Assembly: GCA_002438345.1 (NCBI GenBank)
Contig: DJUJ01000179.1
Coordinates: forward strand, 6,833-12,175
DNA: 5,343 bases
Reading direction: 5' to 3'
Source of the DNA: Paenibacillus sp. UBA6285
Lineage (GTDB): Bacteria; Bacillota; Bacilli; Paenibacillales; Paenibacillaceae
Every line of letters begins with the position of its first letter. Positions within the stretch are counted from its first letter, which is position 1. A program made the position numbers and the translations under genes. This document shows, one piece after another, positions 1 to 5,343 of the stretch. The notes beneath the pieces were generated by a model, which was given only the letters and a program-made list of their open reading frames with translations, searched no databases and was not told the origin of the DNA.

Positions 1-39
1 CTTTTTTTATGCTTTTGTATTGCTTATTACTTATTTATA

Positions 40-69
40 GTAATTGAAATTTATTGTTTGTAATCGAAA
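40..69. repeat. Tandem 10-bp direct repeat, candidate repressor operator
   Basis: GTAATTGAAA at 40-49 recurs as GTAATCGAAA at 60-69, a 9 of 10 match, with starts exactly 20 bp (about two helical turns) apart. The second copy falls in the spacer of the candidate promoter for the operon that begins at 115. DeoR-family repressors commonly bind short repeats placed this way, and one is encoded at 3291-2536, so an operator is a reasonable inference. The region is very AT-rich, so chance similarity cannot be excluded. Confidence 0.4.
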
Positions 70-82
70 ATGTGTGTATGCT
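54..82 (+). promoter_or_regulatory. Candidate sigma-A promoter of the isomerase/oxidoreductase operon
   Basis: A -35-like TTGTTT (54-59) is separated by 17 bp from a -10-like TATGCT (77-82). This would start transcription near 89, about 26 nt before the first start codon. Each hexamer matches the consensus only moderately (3 of 6 and 4 of 6), so this is the best candidate in the leader rather than a firm call. TTGAAA at 44-49 is an alternative -35 box without a good -10 partner. Confidence 0.33.
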
Positions 83-98
83 GAAGTTGAAAATAGAT

Positions 99-108
99 AA
101 AGGAGGTG
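99..108 (+). promoter_or_regulatory. Ribosome binding site deciding the GTG start at 115
   Basis: AAAGGAGGTG is a near-perfect complement to the 3' end of 16S rRNA and lies 6 nt before the GTG at 115. It fixes the non-ATG start of the first gene. Confidence 0.88.
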
Positions 109-114
109 TAACTT

Positions 115-930
115 GTGAAGCTAGGAATTTTCTCTAAAGTATATTCGAACTATGAACTGGAGATCGCCTTACACAAAATCAAAGCCCAGGGCATGAGTAC
201 GGTTCAATTCAATTTTGCTAATGTAGGATTGGAAAGTTTACCTAAAGAAATCAATCAGGAAACCATCCATCAAATCAAAGAAGCAACAATAAACAGTGGA
301 GTAAGCATTGCTGTGATCTCAGGAACGTTTAATACGCTAGAGCTAAATGAGGAGGAAAAAGTTGAGAATCAGCAGTGCTTTAAAAATGTAGTTGAGGCTG
401 CTGCAGCATTAGATGTGCCGTATGTTTCTATTTCTACGGGTAGCTATAACCAAGAAGATTTCTGGAGTCCTCATCCAGATAATCATACAGAAAGGGCATG
501 GGCACTATTGCATGAAAGTCTTGCGTGGATGCTGAATATTGCAGAAGACAATCAAGTGACGTTAGTCTTTGAACCTGAACAAGCCAATGTGGTGAGTACG
601 GCAGAAGAGGCTTTGAGACTATTACAAGATCTGGACACACCCTATCTTAAGGTTTTGTATGATGCAGCAAATCTAGTAACTCCACAGGATCATAAGGACC
701 TCTTAGGTAAGATATCAAAAACGCTAACAGCGCTGAAGGAGCACATTGTCATTGCGCATTGCAAGGATGCTTTTGTATCCGAAGAGAAGATCACTTTTGC
801 ACCGGTAGGTAAAGGAAACTTGCCCTTAAAGAAATATCTAAATGAATTAAGTAAGGTTTATGACGGTCCCGTTATTATGCATGGGTTAGCTGAGGACGAT
901 GTAGCGCATGCTTTGAATTACCTTAACTAG
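115..930 (+). CDS. Sugar phosphate isomerase/epimerase, TIM-barrel (xylose-isomerase-like, IolE/IolI type)
   Basis: This 271-residue cytoplasmic protein has the length and layout of the AP-endonuclease-2/xylose-isomerase-like TIM-barrel superfamily, which isomerises, epimerises or dehydrates sugars and inositol derivatives, usually with a divalent metal. Visible landmarks are the N-terminal strand (KLGIFSKVY), strand-end acids in VFEPEQ (E153, E155), LYDAAN (D183, N186), IAHCKD (H215, D218) and the PVGKGNLP turn (231-237). These fit the usual Glu/Asp/His metal set. Near the C-terminus, where the fourth ligand is normally Glu, the sequence reads PVIMHG with His256. The GTG start is fixed by AAAGGAGGTG 6 nt upstream. 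The next gene follows after 17 nt with its own ribosome binding site, so the two are probably one operon, and an oxidoreductase partner points to inositol or rare-sugar catabolism. The exact substrate cannot be read from sequence, so no gene symbol is given. Confidence 0.92.
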   Translation: MKLGIFSKVYSNYELEIALHKIKAQGMSTVQFNFANVGLESLPKEINQETIHQIKEATINSGVSIAVISGTFNTLELNEEEKVENQQCFKNVVEAAAALDVPYVSISTGSYNQEDFWSPHPDNHTERAWALLHESLAWMLNIAEDNQVTLVFEPEQANVVSTAEEALRLLQDLDTPYLKVLYDAANLVTPQDHKDLLGKISKTLTALKEHIVIAHCKDAFVSEEKITFAPVGKGNLPLKKYLNELSKVYDGPVIMHGLAEDDVAHALNYLN

Positions 931-933
931 AAT

Positions 934-939
934 AGGAGG
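934..939 (+). promoter_or_regulatory. Ribosome binding site favouring start 948 over 942
   Basis: AGGAGG ends at 939. The ATG at 942 is only 2 nt away, too close for normal initiation, while the in-frame ATG at 948 is 8 nt away, the usual distance. The first two codons of the longer reading are therefore probably untranslated. Confidence 0.8.
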
Positions 940-947
940 ACATGAAT

Positions 948-2018
948 ATGAAAAAGGAAAACAAATTGTTGAACATCGGTGTGTTAGGCTGCGGTCAGAT
1001 TTCACAAGCGGCGCATTTTGACTCTATAAGGCGTTCACGTAATGATCACCTGTACGCAATATGCGATGTGGATGAATACTTGCTGGGTAGGATGAATGCT
1101 ATCTATGAACCCGACAAGGTATATACGGATTATGATCAAATGTTGGCGGACCTGAGCGTAGATGCTGTTGTTATCGGAATTGCGGATCAATTTCACGTGG
1201 AGGCTGCTAAACAAGCAGTGCGAGCAGGTAAACATGTATTAGTAGAAAAGCCTTTAGGCGTATCTATCGAAGAAGTGGAAGAATTAAAAGAACTTGTGGA
1301 TCGTACCGATCTCAAGGTTCAAGTTGGAAATATGAAGAGATACGACCCGGGTATAGTAGCTGCAAAAGAATTTGTGGATCATGAAATGGGAGAAATCATT
1401 GGCCTAAAAGCTTGGTATTGTGATTCCACTTATCGATATACCGTCACCGAAAATGTTCAGCCAGTGATCATACCCGGCAAGAATATGAAGAGACCTGCTG
1501 GAGATCCAAAAGCGAACAAGGAACGCTATTATATTTTAGGTCATGGAAGCCATTTGTTCGATACCGCAAGATATCTAGGTGGAAATATTGTAAGTGTGAA
1601 AGCATGGAATACACAAAAGTTTGGTGCTTATTGCTGGTTTATTACTGCGGAGTTTGAAAGTGGATTTGTAGCCCAATTGGATTTGACTATTGCAGTTCGG
1701 ATGGATTGGCATGAAGGGTTCCAAATTTACGGTGAATTCGGATCTATCATGGGCAAGACCTACAATCCTTGGACATTAAAATCAAGCGATGTAGAAATTT
1801 TCAAAGCTAGTGATAACAGCTACCACAGACCGCTCGGAGCAGATGGTCATTTTTATAGATTGCAGATTGAAGGTTTCGCAGATTCTGTCCTGCATAATAA
1901 GCCTGGTGTAGGTGCGATTGAGGATGGAATGGCTACCATGAGAGCGATGCTCGCTGTAGAAGAATCCGTGAAGACTGGAAATACGATTTACCTAAGTGAC
2001 GTTTCTGGTCCTTTGTAA
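948..2018 (+). CDS. Gfo/Idh/MocA family NAD(P)-dependent oxidoreductase
   Basis: A cytoplasmic dehydrogenase of 356 residues, normal for the family that oxidises hydroxyls of sugars and inositols with NAD(P). The N-terminal Rossmann domain shows GVLGCGQIS (11-19) and, after it, the acidic CDVD stretch (39-42) expected to hold the cofactor ribose. EKP at 100-102 supplies the conserved catalytic Lys101. The C-terminal GFO/IDH/MocA alpha/beta domain follows, with HGSHLFDTARYLGG at 199-212. There the family's D-x3-H pair reads Gly198-x3-His202, so the usual Asp is absent. The start at 948 is preferred for its spacing to AGGAGG; 942 is the longer alternative. It lies 17 nt after the isomerase/epimerase and is followed 13 nt later by the start of a decayed hydrolase. 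Close relatives include inositol 2-dehydrogenase (IolG-like) and other sugar dehydrogenases, but the substrate is not determined. Confidence 0.92.
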   Translation: MKKENKLLNIGVLGCGQISQAAHFDSIRRSRNDHLYAICDVDEYLLGRMNAIYEPDKVYTDYDQMLADLSVDAVVIGIADQFHVEAAKQAVRAGKHVLVEKPLGVSIEEVEELKELVDRTDLKVQVGNMKRYDPGIVAAKEFVDHEMGEIIGLKAWYCDSTYRYTVTENVQPVIIPGKNMKRPAGDPKANKERYYILGHGSHLFDTARYLGGNIVSVKAWNTQKFGAYCWFITAEFESGFVAQLDLTIAVRMDWHEGFQIYGEFGSIMGKTYNPWTLKSSDVEIFKASDNSYHRPLGADGHFYRLQIEGFADSVLHNKPGVGAIEDGMATMRAMLAVEESVKTGNTIYLSDVSGPL

Positions 2019-2024
2019 AGGAGG
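2017..2024 (+). promoter_or_regulatory. Intact ribosome binding site of the decayed hydrolase gene
   Basis: AAAGGAGG overlaps the TAA stop of the oxidoreductase and is 7 nt before the ATG at 2032. The strength and spacing show that a real third gene of the operon began here, although its reading frame now ends after six codons. Confidence 0.75.
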
Positions 2025-2031
2025 AGAGAAT

Positions 2032-2485
2032 ATGCCTTTTCTGGGTAGATAAGCCGCAAGACGATTTGGTTTGTGAGGCTTTTGCCAAAATTCATGATGT
2101 ATTGCAGGTATCAGATACTAAAACCGCCCAAAATAGATACGAAAATTTAGAGGTCTATAAATCCATAAATTCATTATCGTCTTATGCGGGTGAATCCTTA
2201 TTAGGGCAGTTTAAATATCCTTATGTAAAAGAAACCTCGATGAAGTTTGTAAAGCTGCCAATGGATTGTCCTAATAATGATTGTGAGGCTTGGAAAAACT
2301 TAAAGATACCCACATTGATCCTTGCTAGTCAACTTGATCCTATTCATCCATACGCCTACGGACGATTACTCTCAGAATACATCCCAAACGCCCAATTTAA
2401 TGAGATTACTTCCAAAACGATCAGTAATAAGCAGCATAATCATGATTCGTACGACGCGATCAAGAATTTTTTAAACGAGAGATGA
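2032..2485 (+). pseudogene. Alpha/beta hydrolase remnant with internal deletion and frame break
   Basis: The ATG at 2032 encodes only MPFLGR before TAA at 2050-2052. The adjoining frame (+1 shifted, readable from about 2033) gives WVDKPQDDL and about 140 further residues of an alpha/beta hydrolase C-terminal half. It retains the acid strand LILASQLDPIHP (Asp codon at 2336-2338) and the late His region KQHNHD, then stops at 2483-2485. The nucleophile elbow (GxSxG), oxyanion region and first strands are missing; a complete enzyme is roughly 260-280 residues, so about 100-120 are absent. The join probably lies around 2035-2046. A TTG at 2066 would open 139 codons but has no ribosome binding site. 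The C-terminal codons look little disturbed (no stops), which suggests recent decay. Whether MPFL was the hydrolase's own N-terminus or belonged to another gene is unknown. No catalytic activity is expected. Confidence 0.8.
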
Positions 2486-2516
2486 GCACAGTCCTCAACG
2501 GTGTTCATCTTTTTTT
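2481..2516 (+). terminator. Intrinsic terminator of the isomerase/oxidoreductase operon
   Basis: GATGAGCAC (2481-2489) pairs with GTGTTCATC (2501-2509) as a 9-bp stem with one G-U pair and an 11-nt loop, followed by seven T (2510-2516). The stem contains the TGA stop of the hydrolase remnant (2483-2485). On the minus strand the G-U pair becomes an A-C mismatch and only a broken T-run follows, so it would serve the convergent regulator poorly. Confidence 0.85.
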
Positions 2517-2535
2517 GTACTTCAGAAGAAATAAA

Positions 2536-3291
2536 CTATACCGTAACCACGTTAACTCCAAGTTTTGTATAGGTATCAATAGTCTTGTTATCCACTGTAC
2601 TTTCAGTGATTAAATAGTCCAATGAGGATACGTTTGCTACAAAAAAAGTTGATATTTTCTCCAGCTTTTCTTTCGTAGCTATGGCAATGACCATGGATGA
2701 TTGTTCAAAGAGTTGATTCTTAATAATGGATTCCTCATTAGAGGGTACGGTTATGCCCACTTTTGAATCCAGCGTGGATACGCCAAGAAACGTTAGATCC
2801 AAATGGATTTGCTGTATCGCTCTAAGCGTTGAAGCTCCGAATAACACTTGGTTCTTTTTATCGAGGTCGCCACCTAACAAGGTTATACTAGCTTTGGACA
2901 ACCGGCATAGTGATAAAGCAATAGAGGGGGAATTGGTAATAATTCTTCCATCAAAATGCTCAGGGATGTTCTCAGCTGCTTTTAAATTTGTGGACCCGCC
3001 ATCAATAAAGATGACCTTTGAATTCTCAATAAGCGTGCAAGCTCGTTTAGCTAAGTCAGCTTTGGTCTGGCTATTGAATTCTAAACGTGAATTGAAATCT
3101 TTCATGTCACTAATTAGACTATGGGCTCCACCGTGAATTCGTTTGAGAAGTCCCAACTTCGATAAGCTTTGTAAGTCTTTTCGTATGGTATCTTCCGTTA
3201 CATTTAATTCCTGTGTTAATTCTAGGACAACAACGCGGCCCTCGGTCTCTACTTTTTTTAGGATGTACGCCTGTCTGTCAGCTTTTAGCAC
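2536..3291 (-). CDS. DeoR/GlpR family transcriptional repressor
   Basis: A 251-residue cytoplasmic DNA-binding regulator of typical family length. Residues 2-56 form the DeoR winged helix-turn-helix: the opening ADRQAYILKKVETEG, the recognition segment NVTEDTIRKDLQSL (30-43) and the wing RIHGGA (51-56). The C-terminal sugar-phosphate sensor domain (DeoRC, about 75-235) shows FIDGGSTN (95-102), ITNSP, LLGGDL and the G(V)STLD...EE...K block. Such proteins usually repress carbohydrate genes until a phosphorylated intermediate binds. The start is GTG at 3291, because AGAGGTGG precedes it at proper distance; a GTG at 3309 would add six residues but lacks a ribosome binding site. The gene converges on the isomerase/oxidoreductase operon with 50 bp between stop codons. 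Control of that operon is inferred from proximity and from the direct repeat at 40-69; the effector is unknown. Confidence 0.93.
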   Translation of the reverse strand: MLKADRQAYILKKVETEGRVVVLELTQELNVTEDTIRKDLQSLSKLGLLKRIHGGAHSLISDMKDFNSRLEFNSQTKADLAKRACTLIENSKVIFIDGGSTNLKAAENIPEHFDGRIITNSPSIALSLCRLSKASITLLGGDLDKKNQVLFGASTLRAIQQIHLDLTFLGVSTLDSKVGITVPSNEESIIKNQLFEQSSMVIAIATKEKLEKISTFFVANVSSLDYLITESTVDNKTIDTYTKLGVNVVTV

Positions 3292-3295
3292 CGAT

Positions 3296-3306
3296 CCACC
3301 TCTTTT
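3296..3306 (-). promoter_or_regulatory. Ribosome binding site selecting the DeoR start at 3291
   Basis: Read on the minus strand this is AAAAGAGGTGG, with the GAGGTG core 5 nt before the GTG at 3291. The longer reading from 3309 would place this site inside the coding region and leaves nothing comparable upstream. Confidence 0.8.
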
Positions 3307-3341
3307 CACAAAATGCTTTAAAGGATGTACTTAACGTTACT

Positions 3342-3371
3342 ATTTTACAACATATTAAATGAATTTGAAAA
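3342..3371 (-). promoter_or_regulatory. Weak candidate promoter of the DeoR gene
   Basis: On the minus strand TTTTCA (3371-3366) is separated by 18 bp from TAAAAT (3347-3342), predicting a start near 3335 and a 5' leader of about 44 nt. The -10 matches the sigma-A consensus 5 of 6, the -35 only 4 of 6. A perfect 8-bp palindrome, TAACGTTA (3332-3339), sits at the predicted start, and GAATTTGAAA (3361-3370, plus strand) over the -35 resembles the repeat at 40-69. Confidence 0.25.
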
Positions 3372-3391
3372 AAATCAATCGTTTTTACGTT
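3366..3391 (+). promoter_or_regulatory. Weak candidate ECF-type promoter for the sigma factor gene
   Basis: TGAAAA (3366-3371), 16 bp, then CGTT (3388-3391) resembles the TGAAAC-N16-CGT(A/C) promoters used by Bacillus ECF sigma factors such as SigW, SigX and SigV. ECF sigma genes often transcribe themselves, so this would give autoregulation with a leader of about 65 nt. The match is incomplete at both boxes, and the site overlaps the minus-strand DeoR promoter candidate. Confidence 0.22.
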
Positions 3392-3449
3392 CAACTCCGT
3401 CTTACTTATATGTACATGAGGTGGATGCATCTTCCTAATAAAAGAAAGA

Positions 3450-3467
3450 GGGGGTGGTGGAAGGTGG
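3450..3467 (+). promoter_or_regulatory. Purine-rich double ribosome binding site before the sigma factor
   Basis: GGGGGTG (3450-3456) suits the GTG at 3464 and AAGGTGG (3461-3467) suits the ATG at 3476. The two overlapping sites leave the start ambiguous by four codons but both exclude the far-upstream ATG at 3359. Confidence 0.6.
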
Positions 3468-3970
3468 AAAACACAATGGATGAAGTCAGAATGGTAGATT
3501 TTGCGCAAATGGATGAAGAAGCTTTTTTTAGTCGTTTGTATGTGGAGCATCGAAAAATGTACGCTATTGCTTATAGTTATCTGCGAACAGAGGCAGACAC
3601 GCTGGAAGTGATCCAAGAAGCGTCATGCAGGGCATGGATGAAACGTAAAAAATTAAAGGACGAACAGTCCTTCACACCCTGGCTAATTCGAATAACGATC
3701 AACTGTTGCATGGATGAGCTACGGCGAAAAAAACGTGTGGTTGTAGCGGAAAAGATGGTTGAGGAAGCGGCGCGAGAAATGAAGAGTAATGATCGAATTG
3801 ATCTGGAGCGTGCGATGAATCGGATAAAACCTAGGTATCGGCATGTCGTAACTCTTAAATACTACCATGACATGACCACTGTCGAAATTGCCAAAGTGCT
3901 AAAAAGACCAGAAGGTACCATTAAGACTTGGCTGCGTGAAGGACTCAAACAGCTTCGGAGCTATCTATAG
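3464..3970 (+). CDS. ECF-type RNA polymerase sigma factor, SigV-like
   Basis: A 168-residue sigma-70 family protein of the extracytoplasmic function group, which directs RNA polymerase to stress promoters when its anti-sigma factor releases it. Region 2 spans about 21-91 (FFSRLYVEHRKMYAIAYSYL, then EVIQEASCRAW and the -10 contacting PWLIRITINCCMDELRRKKR). Region 4 spans about 112-166 with the helix-turn-helix MTTVEIAKVLKRPEGTIKTW and the ending LREGLKQLRSYL. Region 3 is absent, as expected. The open frame extends back to 3359, but those 35 extra residues are Trp/Arg/Met-rich, unlike the family. GTG 3464 has GGGGGTG 7 nt upstream; ATG 3476 (164 residues, AAGGTGG 8 nt upstream) is an almost equal alternative. 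The next gene begins 20 nt after the stop and encodes a probable membrane anti-sigma factor, so the two are a co-transcribed switch. SigV/ECF30 kinship is inferred from region-4 wording. Confidence 0.9.
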   Translation: MENTMDEVRMVDFAQMDEEAFFSRLYVEHRKMYAIAYSYLRTEADTLEVIQEASCRAWMKRKKLKDEQSFTPWLIRITINCCMDELRRKKRVVVAEKMVEEAAREMKSNDRIDLERAMNRIKPRYRHVVTLKYYHDMTTVEIAKVLKRPEGTIKTWLREGLKQLRSYL

Positions 3971-3990
3971 CGATATTGGAGGTGAACGGA

Positions 3991-5343
3991 ATGACAGAAA
4001 AAGAAGAACGTATTCTACATAAGAACATCGATGAAGTGCAACAAAATGTCGAAACAATACAGGAGATGAAAATCTACAACGCTATGAAAAAGGGAATTGT
4101 GGAGGGGAAGAAGCGAGAAAAGCGACGTATCTATACTACGGGTATGGGCGTGGTTGCAGCTGCAGTGGTTGCGTTTCTATTTACATATTCAACGATCGGA
4201 TTGCCGAATAAGGAAGTGGTTCAACCTTCAGTTCAATCGGCCAGCACTATAAAAACGGATGACTTCAAAGCTTATCGCTCGTTCTCCAGGTTGGATCCCG
4301 CACTTGTTAGTGCTCTTGAACAGAATCTTGTTGTGCCGGTGGGTCAGAGTGCGGAAAACAAGGGTTACCGTATAGATGTGACAGGTGCCGTTACAGATGG
4401 ACGGAAGGTGTATGTTCTATATAGTGTTCAGAACAATACGGACGAAGTAGTTATACATGCGGATTTTGCACTTCAATTTGAAGGGATAAAGGAGTCGTCT
4501 CTTCATAAAGGTGCATCATTAAGTATGCTTGCTAGCGAGAGCGGAATTCAACCCGGGCAGTCTATGGATTTTATATACTCCACTACTCTTTCGCCAACGG
4601 TTAAATATCCAAAGAAAGTAAACTATAATGTTATTCTTACTGAAACTTCAGATAAGGCTCTCCAATCCAGCAGTAATAAGTACCGGACTAGCCTAGATGT
4701 AGCTTTCGAGCTTGACCCTGACATGCTCAAAGCACAGGAACGTACGCTAGATACAGACGGAACACTTACAGTGGACGGGCAAAAGATTAAAGTGAATCAA
4801 GTGCTATATACCCCGCTTAGCACCTATGTGGATCTAGAGTATGATCAGAACAATGATAAACGGATTTTCCAATTGATTAATCCTGTACTGATCAGTAAAC
4901 ATGACGGTACTGAAGATAAGTATTATTATCCTAGCGTTATCACATCTGATAATTCTGAGGTCTACTCGGACGATTCCAAGTCTACGCTGGTGTTTAGAAA
5001 CAGTAAAAAGATTCTAAAGAGCATGCCAGACACCGTCGCACGGAAATCATTCGGAATTTCAGCTGTCGAAAAGGATGAGATGAAAATTGTCGTCGATCTC
5101 AATAAACAGCAAATTATTGAAGCGCCCGGAAGTGGACTTGAGTTAGTCACGCCAACTCCAGAGAATGATGCAATGGAGGGAACGATCCTCTTAAGACATA
5201 AGCTTGAGAATGCTCAATATTTGAACTATTATAACCGTACGTCTGAAACATTCACTGACGGAGAAGGGAAAGTGCATCAGTCTGGATATACTACAAATAG
5301 GAGCGCGGTATTAAATTTTGGCGGATTTATGAGGGCACAGGAT
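3991..5343 (+). CDS. Membrane-anchored anti-sigma factor, DUF4179/DUF5643 type (partial, 3' end outside window)
   Basis: An open frame of 451 codons runs to the window edge without a stop. GGAGGTGA (3978-3985) lies 5 nt before the ATG. The first 48 residues are charged and cytosolic, with the helix MKKGIVEGKKREKRR (32-46) typical of the start of DUF4179 proteins. One membrane segment follows at about 50-69 (GMGVVAAAVVAFLFTYSTIG). The remaining roughly 380 residues should lie outside the membrane: a first beta-rich part with GYRIDVTGAVTDGRKVYVLY (125-144) and SVQNNT, then a second beta-rich part from about 230 resembling the DUF5643 domain. The N-terminal segment would hold the sigma factor encoded 20 nt upstream, and the outer part would sense an envelope signal. 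The domain names rest on pattern memory. No catalytic residues are seen. Similar proteins are widespread in Paenibacillus, often in several copies per genome; the signal for this one is unknown. Confidence 0.88.
   Translation, partial: MTEKEERILHKNIDEVQQNVETIQEMKIYNAMKKGIVEGKKREKRRIYTTGMGVVAAAVVAFLFTYSTIGLPNKEVVQPSVQSASTIKTDDFKAYRSFSRLDPALVSALEQNLVVPVGQSAENKGYRIDVTGAVTDGRKVYVLYSVQNNTDEVVIHADFALQFEGIKESSLHKGASLSMLASESGIQPGQSMDFIYSTTLSPTVKYPKKVNYNVILTETSDKALQSSSNKYRTSLDVAFELDPDMLKAQERTLDTDGTLTVDGQKIKVNQVLYTPLSTYVDLEYDQNNDKRIFQLINPVLISKHDGTEDKYYYPSVITSDNSEVYSDDSKSTLVFRNSKKILKSMPDTVARKSFGISAVEKDEMKIVVDLNKQQIIEAPGSGLELVTPTPENDAMEGTILLRHKLENAQYLNYYNRTSETFTDGEGKVHQSGYTTNRSAVLNFGGFMRAQD

Noticed and set aside
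1..9. T-run at the left edge as the tail of an upstream terminator
   Set aside because: The run CTTTTTTTA would fit a terminator tail, but any stem lies outside the window and cannot be seen.
434..640. 68-codon minus-strand open frame
   Set aside because: It is antisense to the isomerase/epimerase with no start signals.
1035..1235. 66-codon minus-strand open frame
   Set aside because: It is antisense to the Rossmann domain of the oxidoreductase and shows no independent support.
2032..2065. Programmed +1 frameshift joining MPF to the hydrolase frame
   Set aside because: A shift at CCT-TTT-C could join the frames, but the product would still lack the nucleophile half of the enzyme, so decay is the simpler reading.
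2071..2291. Exact 11-bp repeat TTGTGAGGCTT at 2071-2081 and 2281-2291
   Set aside because: Both copies encode Cys-Glu-Ala in the same frame of the hydrolase remnant, 210 bp apart. No duplication extends beyond them, so chance is enough.
2726..3136. 136-codon plus-strand open frame opposite the DeoR gene
   Set aside because: It lies wholly antisense to a well-supported DeoR coding region, has no ribosome binding site of note, and its residues resemble no family I recognise.
3143..3334. 63-codon plus-strand open frame
   Set aside because: It is the antisense shadow of the DeoR helix-turn-helix coding region.
3410..3417. Palindrome ATGTACAT before the sigma factor
   Set aside because: Eight-bp palindromes are frequent in AT-rich DNA and nothing around it extends the symmetry.
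3278..3616. 112-codon minus-strand open frame across the DeoR/sigma intergenic region
   Set aside because: It overlaps the start of DeoR on the same strand in another frame and the sigma factor on the opposite strand; composition is His/Pro/Phe-rich and non-protein-like.
4962..5150. 62-codon minus-strand open frame
   Set aside because: It is antisense to the anti-sigma factor and looks like chance openness.

Overview
The window looks like chromosomal DNA from a low-to-moderate GC, endospore-former-type Firmicute, most likely Paenibacillus or a close relative. The support is indirect: strong AGGAGG-type ribosome binding sites, frequent GTG starts, an intrinsic terminator with a U-run, and an ECF sigma factor followed by a DUF4179-type anti-sigma factor, an arrangement common in that group. 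No RNA genes, CRISPR arrays, insertion sequences or phage genes were seen.

Layout. Positions 1-114 are an AT-rich leader with a candidate promoter and a 10-bp direct repeat that may be an operator. A two-gene plus-strand operon follows: a TIM-barrel sugar phosphate isomerase/epimerase (115-930) and a Gfo/Idh/MocA-family NAD(P)-dependent oxidoreductase (start 948 preferred, end 2018). A strong ribosome binding site and ATG then open a third reading frame that stops after six codons. The rest, to 2485, is the out-of-frame C-terminal part of an alpha/beta hydrolase, so this is a decayed gene with an internal deletion. An intrinsic terminator overlaps its stop codon (2481-2516). A DeoR-family repressor lies convergently on the minus strand (3291-2536). 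From 3464 a plus-strand signalling module begins: an ECF sigma factor (3464-3970), then a membrane-anchored anti-sigma factor from 3991 that runs off the right edge.

How the parts may work together. The isomerase/epimerase and dehydrogenase resemble pairs that interconvert and oxidise inositols or uncommon sugars. The DeoR protein, whose C-terminal domain should sense a phosphorylated sugar, is the obvious candidate regulator. No transporter or kinase is visible, so the substrate is unknown. The sigma/anti-sigma pair is a separate unit that probably responds to a cell-envelope signal.

Most of the window is ordinary metabolic and regulatory DNA, and I see no clearly new system. The points most worth checking are the eroded hydrolase, the Gly in place of the usual catalytic Asp in the oxidoreductase, the possible DeoR operators, and the start-site corrections.
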